Below are positions 16,462-25,827 of a stretch of 64,000 nucleotides of DNA, in pieces (the first letter of the stretch is position 1; the number at the start of each line of letters is the position of its first letter). Position numbers and translations under genes: made by a program. Origin of the DNA: an uncultured bacterium (lineage in GTDB: Bacteria > Cyanobacteriota > Vampirovibrionia > Gastranaerophilales > Gastranaerophilaceae). The notes beneath the pieces are model-generated. The model saw only the letters and a program-made list of their open reading frames with translations. It was not told where the DNA came from and made no database searches. The stretch covers positions 62,001 through 126,000 of the forward strand of contig CADAKY010000002.1 of assembly GCA_902788575.1 (NCBI GenBank), written 5' to 3'.

Positions 16462-17253
16462 ATGGATAAATACAGACATAAATATAATGTAATTTTAGAT
16501 AATATGGATATGAGTGAATATCGCCTAAGACCAATTGCTGCGATTATGTATTTGCAAGATGCGTTTGCAAGATTATGTGCTACAAGACGAGTTGCGGCTT
16601 ATGATTTGTTTCCAGAGAATTTATATTGGGTCGTTTCAGAATTCAATATTGAATTTCCGGATAAAATGCCTTTTTGGTCAGAAGATATTGATGCGGAAAT
16701 ATGGATTTCCGAGCTTACAAAATTAAAGATTTATGTGGATTTCAGGTTTTATTACAAAGATAAAGTTTTTGCTCAGGGAAATAGCTGCTGGTATGTTCTG
16801 AGTCAAGAAACAAGGCGTCCGGTTAAAACAGATTTTCTTTCTGATGTGCTTGATGTTTGTAACGATTTTGTTATGGGTGAGCATAAAAAATTCAATCTGA
16901 GCGAAACAAGTGAAAAGATTTCTGAAGTAAGACACAAAAACAACCTTTCGGATATAGATTTTAACAATCATGTTAATAACAAAAGTTATATCAATGTTGC
17001 GGAGGTTTCTGTAAATATTGATTATAAAAAAACTCACAAACTTAAAATGCTCAACATTAAATTTTTGAGAGAATCTTTTCTGGATGATTTGCTGGTTTGT
17101 TCAACATATAAAACCGATTCCGAAAATATGTTTGTTCACAAAATAACAAAAGATGATGAACCTGTCTGTGAAATTCAGTCAATATGGGAACATAAAGTTA
17201 TTTCCGAAGAAACAATTTTGGAGTATGACATGGATGTAAAAAACGAAAAGTAA
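16462..17253 (+). CDS. Acyl-ACP thioesterase family protein
   Basis: Likely hydrolyses acyl-ACP to release free fatty acid in the cytoplasm. The 263-residue protein has two hot-dog halves; the second contains SDIDFNNHVNNKSYIN, close to the FatA/FatB-type signature DxDxNxHVNN. The ATG at 16462 was preferred over GTG at 16459 because AGAGG lies 6 nt upstream of it. It stands alone, convergent with dgkA. The fab genes in the same window make an acyl-ACP supply plausible; the chain length preferred is not visible. Confidence 0.85.
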   Translation: MDKYRHKYNVILDNMDMSEYRLRPIAAIMYLQDAFARLCATRRVAAYDLFPENLYWVVSEFNIEFPDKMPFWSEDIDAEIWISELTKLKIYVDFRFYYKDKVFAQGNSCWYVLSQETRRPVKTDFLSDVLDVCNDFVMGEHKKFNLSETSEKISEVRHKNNLSDIDFNNHVNNKSYINVAEVSVNIDYKKTHKLKMLNIKFLRESFLDDLLVCSTYKTDSENMFVHKITKDDEPVCEIQSIWEHKVISEETILEYDMDVKNEK

Positions 17254-17261
17254 TCTGGTTT

Positions 17262-17639
17262 TTAATAAAATATTTCCAGTAATTTCTGTCCGAAAAGAAT
17301 TATACCTATAATAACGCTGACAATGGTTGAAAACATAACCGCACCAGCGGAAATATCTTTTGCCATACCTACCATTTTGGAATATCTATTATGGTAGATT
17401 GAATCCAATGCAAATTCTATTGCTGTATTAAGCATTTCTGACACAATTACAAGCGCAATTGCAAAAAGCAGAATACAAAATTCTATAGCCGAAAATTTCA
17501 GAAATAGTGCCAAAAACAGAACCAAAGTCGCAGCCGCAACGTGAATTCGTATGTTAATCTCGCTTCTGACAGCAAGGTTAAACCCTTTTCTTGCATTTTT
17601 AAAAGTATTATTAAATCCCTGCGACTTAAATTTTGTCAT
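17262..17639 (-). CDS. dgkA: Diacylglycerol/undecaprenol kinase (DgkA family)
   Basis: Small integral membrane lipid kinase of 125 residues. It has the family's three membrane helices, the motif SEMLNTAIEFALD with catalytic Glu and Asn, and MAKDISAGAV. N-terminal FKNARKGFNLAVRSE is typical. Whether the substrate is diacylglycerol or undecaprenol cannot be told; many such proteins outside enterobacteria use undecaprenol. The start overlaps the end of ybeY by 14 nt, the common ybeY-dgkA arrangement. Confidence 0.93.
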   Translation of the reverse strand: MTKFKSQGFNNTFKNARKGFNLAVRSEINIRIHVAAATLVLFLALFLKFSAIEFCILLFAIALVIVSEMLNTAIEFALDSIYHNRYSKMVGMAKDISAGAVMFSTIVSVIIGIILFGQKLLEIFY

Positions 17640-18135
17640 ATTCTATACTCCCTAAAGCCTTTTTTTGTTCTTCTATAACAAAATTATATTCTTCTTCTGT
17701 TTGGTGGTCAAACCCCAATAAATGCATTAATCCGTGACTTATAAGGAAAAACAGCTCCTGTTCTTTGTTTTTTGAATCACTAATATCACGGTTAGCGCCT
17801 TCAATAACTTTATCCAGTGCGATTACTATTTCTCCAAGGTTAATTTCACCGTCAAAAACAAAATGATTTTCATCATCTGCAAATATTGCAAATGTTATAA
17901 TATCCGCCGGATAATCTTTATTTCTGTAATCTCTGTTAAGCTCCTGAGTTTTGACAGAATCACAAAATACTATATCCAGAGAAATTGTGTCATATTTTTC
18001 ATGCTTAAGACAAGAATTTTCGCCCAAATTCCTGATGTAAAATTCAAGCATTCGGCGGGTTTTTTCTATAACATCTTTTTCATTTACTTCCCAATCTTTA
18101 TAGAGGTTATCCGTAAAGATATTAATTGTTGTCAT
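17626..18135 (-). CDS. ybeY: Endoribonuclease YbeY, rRNA maturation factor
   Basis: Zinc-dependent endoribonuclease acting in 16S rRNA 3'-end maturation and ribosome quality control. The 169-residue protein carries the three-His zinc site in ISHGLMHLLGFDHQTEEE and the upstream motif NLGEIVIA. It overlaps both neighbours by 14 nt (7TM HD hydrolase upstream, dgkA downstream), so the three are translationally coupled. No oddities. Confidence 0.95.
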   Translation of the reverse strand: MTTINIFTDNLYKDWEVNEKDVIEKTRRMLEFYIRNLGENSCLKHEKYDTISLDIVFCDSVKTQELNRDYRNKDYPADIITFAIFADDENHFVFDGEINLGEIVIALDKVIEGANRDISDSKNKEQELFFLISHGLMHLLGFDHQTEEEYNFVIEEQKKALGSIEYDKI

Positions 18136-20293
18136 TCTTTTTATTCTCTAATTCTTTTACCTTAGCTTCCATTTCTGCATCAAGAATGTCGACACCAAAA
18201 TTTTCGTGTGCCAGTTTATTTTTGTCAAGCTCCTGAACTAAATCATTGTGGTATTTGATACGTTTGTGATGCATACCTCTCAACATTCTGGAGAAGGTTT
18301 CTCCGATTGTTTTTAAATCCTTGAGTGTCAAAGGCGAATCAGAAAGCTGACCGTCATTTAAACGTTCTTTAATAATTTTATTAATTATTGCATCAATTTC
18401 TTCATTGGAAGGATTTTTTGCAGCTCTAACCGCTGATTCTACCGCGTCAGCTATCATCAATATTGCAGTTTCTTTCATGTTAGGTTTTGGACCGGGGTAG
18501 CGGAATTGTTCTTCTTGAACATTTTCAGCACCTTCTTCTTTTAGTGCTTCATTATAGAAATAACTAACAAGGCTTGTTCCGTGATGCTGTAATATAAAAT
18601 TATGGATAACTTGAGGTAGTTTTGCTTCTTTTGCCCATTCAATACCGTCTTTCGGGTGAGCGGTGATAAGCATTTTGCTGAATCTCGGTGTGCAGGAGTT
18701 ATGCGGGTTATCAATTCCGTAGAAAGATTGATTTTCCACAAAGAACATTGGACGTGAAAGTTTGCCCACATCGTGATACATTGCTCCGACCCTTGCAAGA
18801 ACCGGATTTGCTCCGATTGCTTCAGCTGCGGTTTCACACATGTGTGAGACTGTTAAGCTATGGTTAAATGTCCCAGGAGCGTCCTGCATAAGTTTTTTAA
18901 GAAGTTCCTGATTGTGGTCTGCAAGTTCAGCTAATCCGTATGGTGTCATTATGCCAAACATGTTTTCAATAATAGGCAGTATACCAAGAATTAAAACTCC
19001 GCTTATTAAGAAACAGTTTATCACAAGAAGTCCTAAATCCTGCATAATTAAAGCATTATCAATGTCCATCATGTATTTTTCAAGGAAATAAATTCCGCCT
19101 GTTATTAAAATTGATGCCAAAGTTATTTTTGCGCTCACAATCAATAAATCAGAGCGTTTTGAGAATTTTAATTTGGAAGCTGCAGTCATAACTACGGTAT
19201 TTAAAAGCATAAAAGAAATTATAACTTCAATGTTCCAGTGCATTCCGATTGCCACAACCGCAAGAATTATTGTTGAACAGAAAAATGCGCTTCGCGGGGT
19301 CGTAAAAATTGACAGCAAAATGGTATATGCGGGAATCGGCATTATATAAGGTGATGCTCCTGTCGGAAGAAGAGCGGAAAACAAACCGATAATTAATGTA
19401 AAGAATGCTGTTATTGTCATATATTTTGCATCAAAATATTGTTTTTCAAAATTCTTTTGATATTGAAGAAATACGAAAGTAAAAAATGCAATAAGAATCC
19501 AAAGTCCGGCAATACCGCCGTAATTGACTTCCAAAACATTATATCCGGCAGCCCTTAAAGCATCACGTTTTAGTTTTGTAACAGGTTCTCCTTCAAAAAC
19601 AATTTTTTGCCCTTTTTTGAATACAACTTCGTACGGTTTTACCGAATTTTGTGCATTTTTTTTCGCAATTTCGGTTGCGAATTCATCCACAACAAGATTC
19701 GGTACAATAACCTGATCTAAAATTCCTGTTATTAGTGCCGCCTGATATCTCGGAACGTTGTTCGGAATATTACGCGCAATAATTTTATTGATTTTGTTTG
19801 TTTCAAAGTCTTCCGAAGAAATACCGGTGTTCAACACAGAAGTCAGTGTTATCTGTGCTTTTTCAAATACGGCATTCAAATCATTTTCACTGGATTTAAG
19901 CAGAAAATCCAACAGCCACTGTTTACCTGATTCGTCAAAAAGCACCTTTAATTCATCGCGCTTGGTTGAATCGGCAGCATCTTTTTCTCTGATTTTTGTA
20001 ACCGATTTTTTTAATGTTAGAAGATTGGTTGTAATAAATTCATCTTCAGCCTGAGTCAGAATCGGCTCAACATTTTGAGCAACTTCCTTTTTATGAAGTT
20101 CTGTCTTCTTTGTATCAATAACTTTGATATCTTTCTGAGCAACAATATCTTTTTTGCTTATTCCGTTATCTATAACTTTTTGGAAAAAGTAGTTTTGCGA
20201 AGATATTGTAACTGTCATAAGAAACGTAAACAATACAAAACAGAATCCATTCCTGAATTGTTTTGATGATATAAAATCTAAAAATTTTGTCAT
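18122..20293 (-). CDS. 7TM HD-domain phosphohydrolase (PgpH family)
   Basis: A 723-residue membrane protein: one N-terminal helix (about 14-34), an extracytoplasmic region to about 260, seven membrane helices to about 450, then a cytoplasmic HD domain with MYHDVGKLSRP and later HHGT and DAVESA. Characterised homologues (PgpH) degrade cyclic di-AMP, so this is probably a c-di-AMP phosphodiesterase; that activity is by family, not shown here. The gene order with ybeY and dgkA is conserved in many bacteria. The end overlaps ybeY. Confidence 0.9.
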   Translation of the reverse strand: MTKFLDFISSKQFRNGFCFVLFTFLMTVTISSQNYFFQKVIDNGISKKDIVAQKDIKVIDTKKTELHKKEVAQNVEPILTQAEDEFITTNLLTLKKSVTKIREKDAADSTKRDELKVLFDESGKQWLLDFLLKSSENDLNAVFEKAQITLTSVLNTGISSEDFETNKINKIIARNIPNNVPRYQAALITGILDQVIVPNLVVDEFATEIAKKNAQNSVKPYEVVFKKGQKIVFEGEPVTKLKRDALRAAGYNVLEVNYGGIAGLWILIAFFTFVFLQYQKNFEKQYFDAKYMTITAFFTLIIGLFSALLPTGASPYIMPIPAYTILLSIFTTPRSAFFCSTIILAVVAIGMHWNIEVIISFMLLNTVVMTAASKLKFSKRSDLLIVSAKITLASILITGGIYFLEKYMMDIDNALIMQDLGLLVINCFLISGVLILGILPIIENMFGIMTPYGLAELADHNQELLKKLMQDAPGTFNHSLTVSHMCETAAEAIGANPVLARVGAMYHDVGKLSRPMFFVENQSFYGIDNPHNSCTPRFSKMLITAHPKDGIEWAKEAKLPQVIHNFILQHHGTSLVSYFYNEALKEEGAENVQEEQFRYPGPKPNMKETAILMIADAVESAVRAAKNPSNEEIDAIINKIIKERLNDGQLSDSPLTLKDLKTIGETFSRMLRGMHHKRIKYHNDLVQELDKNKLAHENFGVDILDAEMEAKVKELENKKNDNN

Positions 20294-20315
20294 AATTTTC
20301 CTTTATATAATATAT

Positions 20316-20555
20316 TTATTTAAATGTATCCCTCTGTTTTACTACAAACCCGCATTTTGTACAAGCCAAGACCAAACCCGTACTATCAACGGGCATGAAG
20401 TTGTGTTCACAAGTTAAAGCTTCATCAACGGGAGTTTTTACGGATTCTCCTTCAGAATTAAGAATAATTCCTTCCCGATATCCTTTGGTAGGATTTGCGC
20501 TTCGTCCTCTCTTATTTTTATTAAGCCATTTTATAAAAACTTCAATTATATACAT
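20316..20555 (-). CDS. Small zinc-ribbon-like protein
   Basis: No named family recognised. It has 79 residues, a basic N-terminal half, and C49-x-H51 with C65-x-x-C68, a pattern that would bind one zinc. The start is 2 nt after the cdd stop and the end is 22 nt before the 7TM HD gene, so it belongs to the cdd-ybeY-dgkA operon. Size and position make it a plausible small regulatory or RNA-related protein, but nothing shows which. Confidence 0.75.
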   Translation of the reverse strand: MYIIEVFIKWLNKNKRGRSANPTKGYREGIILNSEGESVKTPVDEALTCEHNFMPVDSTGLVLACTKCGFVVKQRDTFK

Positions 20556-20557
20556 TT

Positions 20558-20950
20558 TTAAATTTTAAATCCGTATGGAAGGTATTCCTCAAGTTTACGT
20601 GTGATTAGCGAACCCATGTTTTCTGTTATGATATCAACGCCGTACTCGTCATCCTGAAACTCATACATTACCTGTCTGCAAGCTCCGCAAGGGTTGCAGT
20701 CATCAGCATTAGGAGAATAAATGGCTACGGCAACGATTTCACGCTCGCCTTCGGAAACAGCCTTAAAAATTGCACATCTTTCGGCGCAAATTGTCATTCC
20801 GAAAGAAGAATTTTCTATATTACAGCCTGTATAGATTTTACCGCTTTTTGCCAGAACTGCAGCACCGACAGCAAATCTTGAAAATGGTGAATAAGACTTT
20901 TTTGAGGCTTCTTTTGCCAGATGCATTAAGTTTTTATAATCGTAATCCAT
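20558..20950 (-). CDS. cdd: Cytidine deaminase (Cdd)
   Basis: Deaminates cytidine and deoxycytidine for pyrimidine salvage. The 130-residue protein is the short homotetrameric type, with the zinc and proton-shuttle motif C55-A-E57 and the pair C88-x-x-C91 in NPCGACRQ; the substrate motif NIENSSFG is present. First gene of the five-gene minus-strand operon running to dgkA. Confidence 0.96.
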   Translation of the reverse strand: MDYDYKNLMHLAKEASKKSYSPFSRFAVGAAVLAKSGKIYTGCNIENSSFGMTICAERCAIFKAVSEGEREIVAVAIYSPNADDCNPCGACRQVMYEFQDDEYGVDIITENMGSLITRKLEEYLPYGFKI

Positions 20951-21035
20951 ATTTTATTCCGTTAAGTATAAATATATTTTAGCACATGTTTGAATAATGT
21001 ACATGCAAAAAAAAAATGAACTTAATGTCTTAATA

Positions 21036-21980
21036 TTATGATTTAATTAACAAGCTTGCACCAATTACACCGGCTGTATTTCCGAGTTGCGCAGGTACAA
21101 TTTCAACTTCTTTCTGAATAGTCATTGCACGTTTTGATATTGTTTCACGAATCGGGTCAAACAAAATATCGCCGGCTTCAGCAACTCCGCCGCCTATTAT
21201 GATTTTTTCCGGATTAAGAAGATTTACAACGCTTGTTAATCCCATACCAATATATTCACCTATGATTCTGAATATCTGTCTTGCGACAGGGTCGCCTTCT
21301 TTTGCAGCGACTGCAACTATATATGGCGTAATGTCAGGGTTTGCAAGTTCTCTGTACTTAGTTGACTTTCCGCCTTTAATATATTCTTCTGCCATAGCAA
21401 CAATGCTCGGACCGGAAGCATAAGCTTCCAAGCATCCTCTGTCACCGCATCCGCAGAGCGGACCGCCTGTCATATTTAATTTTATGTGACCGAGTTCGCC
21501 TGCTGCGTTATTAGCACCGCGAACAAGTTTTCCGTTTATTACAAGACCTGAGCCGATACCTGTTCCTACTGTTATACAAACAAGGTTTTCGCATCCTATA
21601 CCCGCCCCGTAGTTTAATTCACCTAATGCGGCAGTTCTTACATCGTTATCAACTCTTGTCGGAATTCCGAATTCTTTTTCCATCATAGATGCAATAGGAA
21701 CATTCACCCATCCCGGAATATTCGGCGCTAATCTTACTACACCTTTTTTGCAATCTATTTGTCCGGGGAAACCAAATCCCATTCCTTCTATATCAGAAGA
21801 TTTCATCTTGGTTTCTTTCAGCAGGTCTCTTATAGCATCTTTCATGCTGTTTACCGTATATTCATATCCCATTTCAGCCCTTGTGGGAATTGAGTTTGAG
21901 TATATAATTTTTCCTTTATCGCTTACCAGTGCAATTTTTACGTTAGTTCCGCCAACGTCAATGCCTATTCTCTGTGCCAT
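21036..21980 (-). CDS. ROK-family glucokinase
   Basis: Phosphorylates glucose to glucose 6-phosphate. The 314-residue protein begins with the phosphate loop GIDVGGTNVKIALV, has the ROK zinc-binding segment ELGHIKLN followed by CGCGDRGCLEAY, and ends as usual for ROK glucokinases. It has an AGAAGGAG site and stands alone between cdd and bioG. Glucose is the likely substrate, but ROK members also use other hexoses. With glgC and the phosphohexomutase here it fits glycogen and sugar-phosphate metabolism. Confidence 0.92.
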   Translation of the reverse strand: MAQRIGIDVGGTNVKIALVSDKGKIIYSNSIPTRAEMGYEYTVNSMKDAIRDLLKETKMKSSDIEGMGFGFPGQIDCKKGVVRLAPNIPGWVNVPIASMMEKEFGIPTRVDNDVRTAALGELNYGAGIGCENLVCITVGTGIGSGLVINGKLVRGANNAAGELGHIKLNMTGGPLCGCGDRGCLEAYASGPSIVAMAEEYIKGGKSTKYRELANPDITPYIVAVAAKEGDPVARQIFRIIGEYIGMGLTSVVNLLNPEKIIIGGGVAEAGDILFDPIRETISKRAMTIQKEVEIVPAQLGNTAGVIGASLLIKS

Positions 21981-22052
21981 TTATAAATCTCCTTCTTATA
22001 TAATACAACTCTAATCTTATCACAAGGGTGTTTTTTATGCTACAATCAGGGT

Positions 22053-22655
22053 ATGAAATATAAATGGCTAAACAGAGAGAATAATTTTAAAATTATACTG
22101 TTTTTTAACGGATGGGGTATGGATGAGGCTGTTGTTTCACACCTTTTACCCGAAGATTATGATGTTGTAATGTTTTATGACTACAATAATCTTGATTTTG
22201 ATTTTTCGGAACTAAACAGCCGGAAAAAATATCTGGTTGCCTGGTCGATGGGTGTAATGTGTGCAACTCTTTTTGATATTCAGTACGAAAAAAAAGTTGC
22301 AATAAACGGAACTTTAAAACCCATTGATGATAATTTTGGAATCCCAAACAGAATTTATGATTTGACAATAAAAGGCTTTAGCCCAAAAAGTGCGGAAAAA
22401 TTTATTCAAAATATGTTTAATGAACCGCCTAAAGAATTTTCTGTTTCACGCGGATTTGAAAACCAAAAATCAGAGCTTTACGCACTTAAAAATTATAAAT
22501 CGGATATGAATTTTAAATACGATAAAGTTTGGATAAGTGACAATGATAAAATTATCCCGACAAAAAATCAAATAAAGTTTTGGAATCAACAGCCCAATCT
22601 TAAAAGCGGGCATGCTCCTTTTAATCTTTTTTTAAAGTGGAGCGAACTTTTATGA
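22053..22655 (+). CDS. bioG: Pimeloyl-ACP methyl ester esterase (BioG-like)
   Basis: Removes the methyl group of pimeloyl-ACP methyl ester at the end of the disguised-substrate pathway of biotin synthesis. The 200-residue protein shows the BioG features FFNGWGMDE near the N-terminus and the nucleophile elbow AWSMGVM. It overlaps bioC by ATGA, the partner enzyme that adds the methyl group, which strongly supports the call. The ATG is only 6 nt after TACAAT (22041-22046, with TGC before it) and has no well-placed ribosome binding site, so the mRNA may be leaderless. No other bio genes are in the window. Confidence 0.88.
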   Translation: MKYKWLNRENNFKIILFFNGWGMDEAVVSHLLPEDYDVVMFYDYNNLDFDFSELNSRKKYLVAWSMGVMCATLFDIQYEKKVAINGTLKPIDDNFGIPNRIYDLTIKGFSPKSAEKFIQNMFNEPPKEFSVSRGFENQKSELYALKNYKSDMNFKYDKVWISDNDKIIPTKNQIKFWNQQPNLKSGHAPFNLFLKWSELL

Positions 22656-23380
22656 ATAAAGAATTGATAAAGAAAAGGTTTTCCAATAAATTATCAACAT
22701 ACTCAGAAAATGCGGGTATTCAAAGGAAAATGGCAGAGAAACTTTTGTCTTATTTGGATAATAACAGCTTTGATGATGTTCTTGAAATCGGATGCGGAAC
22801 AGGACTATTGACAGAGCTTGCAGTAAAAAAACTTAAATTTAAAACTTATACAGCGAATGATATTGTAGAAAATTGTCAGAAATTTATAACAAAAATTAAT
22901 CCTGATATAAATTTTGTTGCCGGTGACATTGAAGCGCTTATCAGTAAAAGTTTAAAAAAATATGATTTAATCATATCAAACGCATCGCTTCAATGGGTTG
23001 ATGATTTTGAAAAGGTTGTGAATATTTTGCTTACAAAGCTTACAAAGGACGGAATACTTCTTTTTTCTACCTTTGGGAGTGAAAACTTTAGAGAAATATA
23101 TTTTGTTATGGGGAAAAAATTGAATTATTATTCCAAGTCTGAATTAGAAAAGCTTTTTAAAAACAGTTTGAATAAAGCAGAAGAAGAAATTCATATAATA
23201 TCATTTAAGACTCCCAAGGATGTTTTGAAACACCTGCATTTAACCGGTGTCAATGCAATAGAATCAAAAACTTGGACAAAAAAAGATATGAAAGATTTTG
23301 AAAACGGATACAATAATTTTTGCTCAAATCGTCCGACACTTACATATAATCCGATTTATATAATGCTTTGTTCTGAATGA
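22652..23380 (+). CDS. bioC: Malonyl-ACP O-methyltransferase (BioC)
   Basis: Methylates the free carboxyl of malonyl-ACP with S-adenosylmethionine so that it can be elongated to pimeloyl. The 242-residue protein has the SAM-binding motif VLEIGCGTGLLTEL and ISNASLQWVDD. The ATG at 22652 overlaps the bioG stop in ATGA, so the earlier GTG at 22637 is rejected. Pairing with bioG makes the assignment firm. Confidence 0.92.
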   Translation: MNKELIKKRFSNKLSTYSENAGIQRKMAEKLLSYLDNNSFDDVLEIGCGTGLLTELAVKKLKFKTYTANDIVENCQKFITKINPDINFVAGDIEALISKSLKKYDLIISNASLQWVDDFEKVVNILLTKLTKDGILLFSTFGSENFREIYFVMGKKLNYYSKSELEKLFKNSLNKAEEEIHIISFKTPKDVLKHLHLTGVNAIESKTWTKKDMKDFENGYNNFCSNRPTLTYNPIYIMLCSE

Positions 23381-23454
23381 CGGATTGCGTCTTGCTGTTT
23401 TACAACTTTCTGCTATCATATTTTGCATAAAATTACCCGATTGTATATTTGTTC

Positions 23455-23470
23455 TTAGTCATAAGACTAA
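23455..23470. promoter_or_regulatory. Inverted repeat upstream of histidine kinase
   Basis: TTAGTC-ATAA-GACTAA, a perfect palindrome in the 145-bp gap before the kinase gene. It could be an operator or a weak hairpin. Possible -10 boxes lie on both sides, so its role is open. Confidence 0.35.
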
Positions 23471-23525
23471 TTCATTCTTAAAATGGTTTGTTGTAGCATT
23501 TTTATATAAAATTAGGAAATGAAAA

Positions 23526-24287
23526 ATGAAGAGAGTAAATACAGAGGGTCAAGAGATTGATGCAAATATTGAAACTCAGCGTGAAACTTTCGTTGCATCA
23601 TTAAGTCATGATCTTAAAAATCCTACAATTGCGCAAATAAGAGCATTAGAACTTATGCTCAAAGGGAATTTCGGAAAAATTCAACCAAAGCAAAAGGAAA
23701 TAATAGAGATGGTTTTGGATTCCTGTAAATATATGAATGCCATGTTGTGTTCTTTTCTTACAACATACAGAACTGACCGCGGAAGTATAAAATTATCAAA
23801 CGAAGAAGTTTCAATTGCAGATTTGGCAGTTGAATGTATTGATGAAGTTATATTCCTTGCAAAGGACAAGGAAGTAAACATTTCTGTTAATAACAGCGCG
23901 GAAAAAGAAACAGTTTTCGGTGATAGAGTTCAGCTAAAGCGAGTAGTTATGAATTTATTAACTAACGGAATAAAATATGCTTACAGGAATACAAAATTGA
24001 ATGTAAAAATATACAACGAAGGTGATTTTACCTGTTTTTGTTTTGAGAATAACAGTCCATATATTAATCCTGAAAAGCAAAAACAAATTTTTGCAAGGTA
24101 TGTATCTTTTGCAAACGCACATAAAGAAATCGGCATAGGGCTTGGATTATATACGTCCAAAAAAATTGTAGAAGCTCATGACGGTACCATTTTCGTTCAG
24201 AGTTTTGCAGACGAAAGAAATATCTTCGGCTTCAAAATCCCAAATTCCGATATATATTCATCGAAACAAAGAACAGTAAACTTTTAA
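23526..24287 (+). CDS. Soluble sensor histidine kinase
   Basis: A 253-residue protein with HisKA phospho-acceptor box FVASLSHDLKNP (His28), N box NLLTNGIKYA and G box IGIGLGLYTSKKIV. It has no membrane segment and only about 20 residues before the H box, so no sensor domain of its own; it may take its signal from a partner protein. No response regulator is encoded nearby, so it is an orphan. Ordinary ATP-binding motifs suggest an active kinase. It converges with the phosphohexomutase gene. Confidence 0.88.
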   Translation: MKRVNTEGQEIDANIETQRETFVASLSHDLKNPTIAQIRALELMLKGNFGKIQPKQKEIIEMVLDSCKYMNAMLCSFLTTYRTDRGSIKLSNEEVSIADLAVECIDEVIFLAKDKEVNISVNNSAEKETVFGDRVQLKRVVMNLLTNGIKYAYRNTKLNVKIYNEGDFTCFCFENNSPYINPEKQKQIFARYVSFANAHKEIGIGLGLYTSKKIVEAHDGTIFVQSFADERNIFGFKIPNSDIYSSKQRTVNF

Positions 24288-24295
24288 TCAGCTGA

Positions 24296-25789
24296 TTATT
24301 GCACAGCAGCCATTTTAGATTTTTCCTGCACAATTTGCAAAAGCTTGTTTACCATAAGTTCTTCAAATTTTTCAGCGGTTTCTTTGTTTTCTGCCTCAAA
24401 TCTGAGTGTAAATACAGGTTCGGTGTTACTTTGTCTTATAAGGGCAAAGCCTCTGTGTTCACCGCCGAAAATGATTCTCATACCGTCAAGCGTAATAATA
24501 TCTTTGATTTCAGCACCGAAGAAATCCGGATGCTCTGCAATAACTGCCTGAAAATCATCTAACGTTGCTTTTTTCAGTGAATTCGGGCAAGGAAGACGAA
24601 CTTCCGAAGAGCTGTATACAATATCAAACGGTTTCAGCATTTCCGAAATTTTAAAAGCAGGGTTTTGTTTTTTCTTGTTTGCTATAATTTCAATAATTCT
24701 GCATCCTGCATAAACCGCATCATCAAATCCGTAGTACCGGTCTTTGAAGAAGGTGTGACCGCTCATTTCTCCGGCAAGAACCGCGCCTGTTTCACGCATT
24801 TTTGCCTTGATGTACCCGTGTCCTGTTTTTGCCATGATAGCGGTTCCGCCCATAGCATTAATTGTGTCGTACAAAACTTGCGAACATTTTACTTCTGAAA
24901 CGATAGAAGGCTTAAGTCCTTTTGAATTGTATTCTTTGATAATATCTTCGGCATAAATCAGCAAAAGTTTGTCTCCGGTGAGTGAATTCCCTTCCGGGGT
25001 GATTACTCCGATTCTGTCACTGTCTCCGTCGTAGGCAATTCCTATATCTGCACAGTTTGCAACAACGGCTTTTTTAATATCAGTAAGAGTTTTTTCGTCA
25101 CTCGGGTTCGGGTGGTGGTGCGGAAATCTTCCGTCCGGCAGAGAATAAAGCTCAATGACTTCGCACCCTAAAGCTCTGTATAGTTTCGGGCCGACAACTC
25201 CTCCTGTACCGTTTGCGCTATCAACAACAACTTTGATTCCTTCTCCGATTCTTCCGAAACGTTTCTTCATATCGTTTATATAATCAGGAATAAGGTCGTA
25301 TTCTACGAGCATGCCTCCTGATGCCGGCGGAATGTTGAGTTTATACTCTTCTTCCGTTAATTCTTTAACAACTTTGATTTGAGATTCTCCAAGGGTTTGT
25401 TTTGCATAAGTCATTTTTAAACCGTTGTATTGGCTTGGATTATGGCTTGCGGTAATAATAAGCGCACCTGTAACCGGAAGATATTTTGTTAAATACGGCG
25501 GAACTCCTGCCGCTTCCGAATAATATCCGATAGGAGTCGGTGCAAGCCCCATATCAACAACATTTGCACCGCAAGAGCGGATACCTTCAATCAGGGATTT
25601 TGATAACGCGGGAGAGTGAAGTCTTGCGTCTCTGCATACAGTAATCCAGATTTCAGAAGGCAGTCTTTTTGCTTCTTTTACAAGATATTGTACAAAACCG
25701 CGTCCCGTGTAATAGTATAGTTCTTCTGTTATATCATCGCCGTATATTCCGCGAATATCGTTTTTCCCAAATGCTGTTGTTTTTAACAT
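24296..25789 (-). CDS. Phosphomannomutase/phosphoglucomutase
   Basis: Interconverts hexose 6- and 1-phosphates, feeding glycogen (GlgC) and surface polysaccharides. The 497-residue protein has the four alpha-D-phosphohexomutase landmarks: active serine in TASHNPSQYNG, metal site DGDSDRIG, sugar-binding GEMSGHTFF, and C-terminal RQSNTEPVFTLRFE. The ATG at 25789 follows GGGAG by 7 nt; the longer frame starting at 25828 would run into the divergent permease gene. Whether mannose or glucose phosphate is preferred is not visible. Confidence 0.93.
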   Translation of the reverse strand: MLKTTAFGKNDIRGIYGDDITEELYYYTGRGFVQYLVKEAKRLPSEIWITVCRDARLHSPALSKSLIEGIRSCGANVVDMGLAPTPIGYYSEAAGVPPYLTKYLPVTGALIITASHNPSQYNGLKMTYAKQTLGESQIKVVKELTEEEYKLNIPPASGGMLVEYDLIPDYINDMKKRFGRIGEGIKVVVDSANGTGGVVGPKLYRALGCEVIELYSLPDGRFPHHHPNPSDEKTLTDIKKAVVANCADIGIAYDGDSDRIGVITPEGNSLTGDKLLLIYAEDIIKEYNSKGLKPSIVSEVKCSQVLYDTINAMGGTAIMAKTGHGYIKAKMRETGAVLAGEMSGHTFFKDRYYGFDDAVYAGCRIIEIIANKKKQNPAFKISEMLKPFDIVYSSSEVRLPCPNSLKKATLDDFQAVIAEHPDFFGAEIKDIITLDGMRIIFGGEHRGFALIRQSNTEPVFTLRFEAENKETAEKFEELMVNKLLQIVQEKSKMAAVQ

Positions 25790-25814
25790 ATTTATACTCC
25801 CTGTCCTTTTACAG

Positions 25815-25827
25815 TATAATAATAGCA
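25815..25827 (+). promoter_or_regulatory. -10 box directly before the permease ATG
   Basis: TATAAT (25815-25820) ends 6 nt before ATG 25827. Transcription should start at or next to the A of the ATG, giving a leaderless mRNA. No Shine-Dalgarno sequence fits in the gap. Confidence 0.55.

Noticed and set aside
18541..18837. 98-residue frame inside the HD hydrolase gene
   Set aside because: Same-strand shadow in another frame; the real gene is intact across it.
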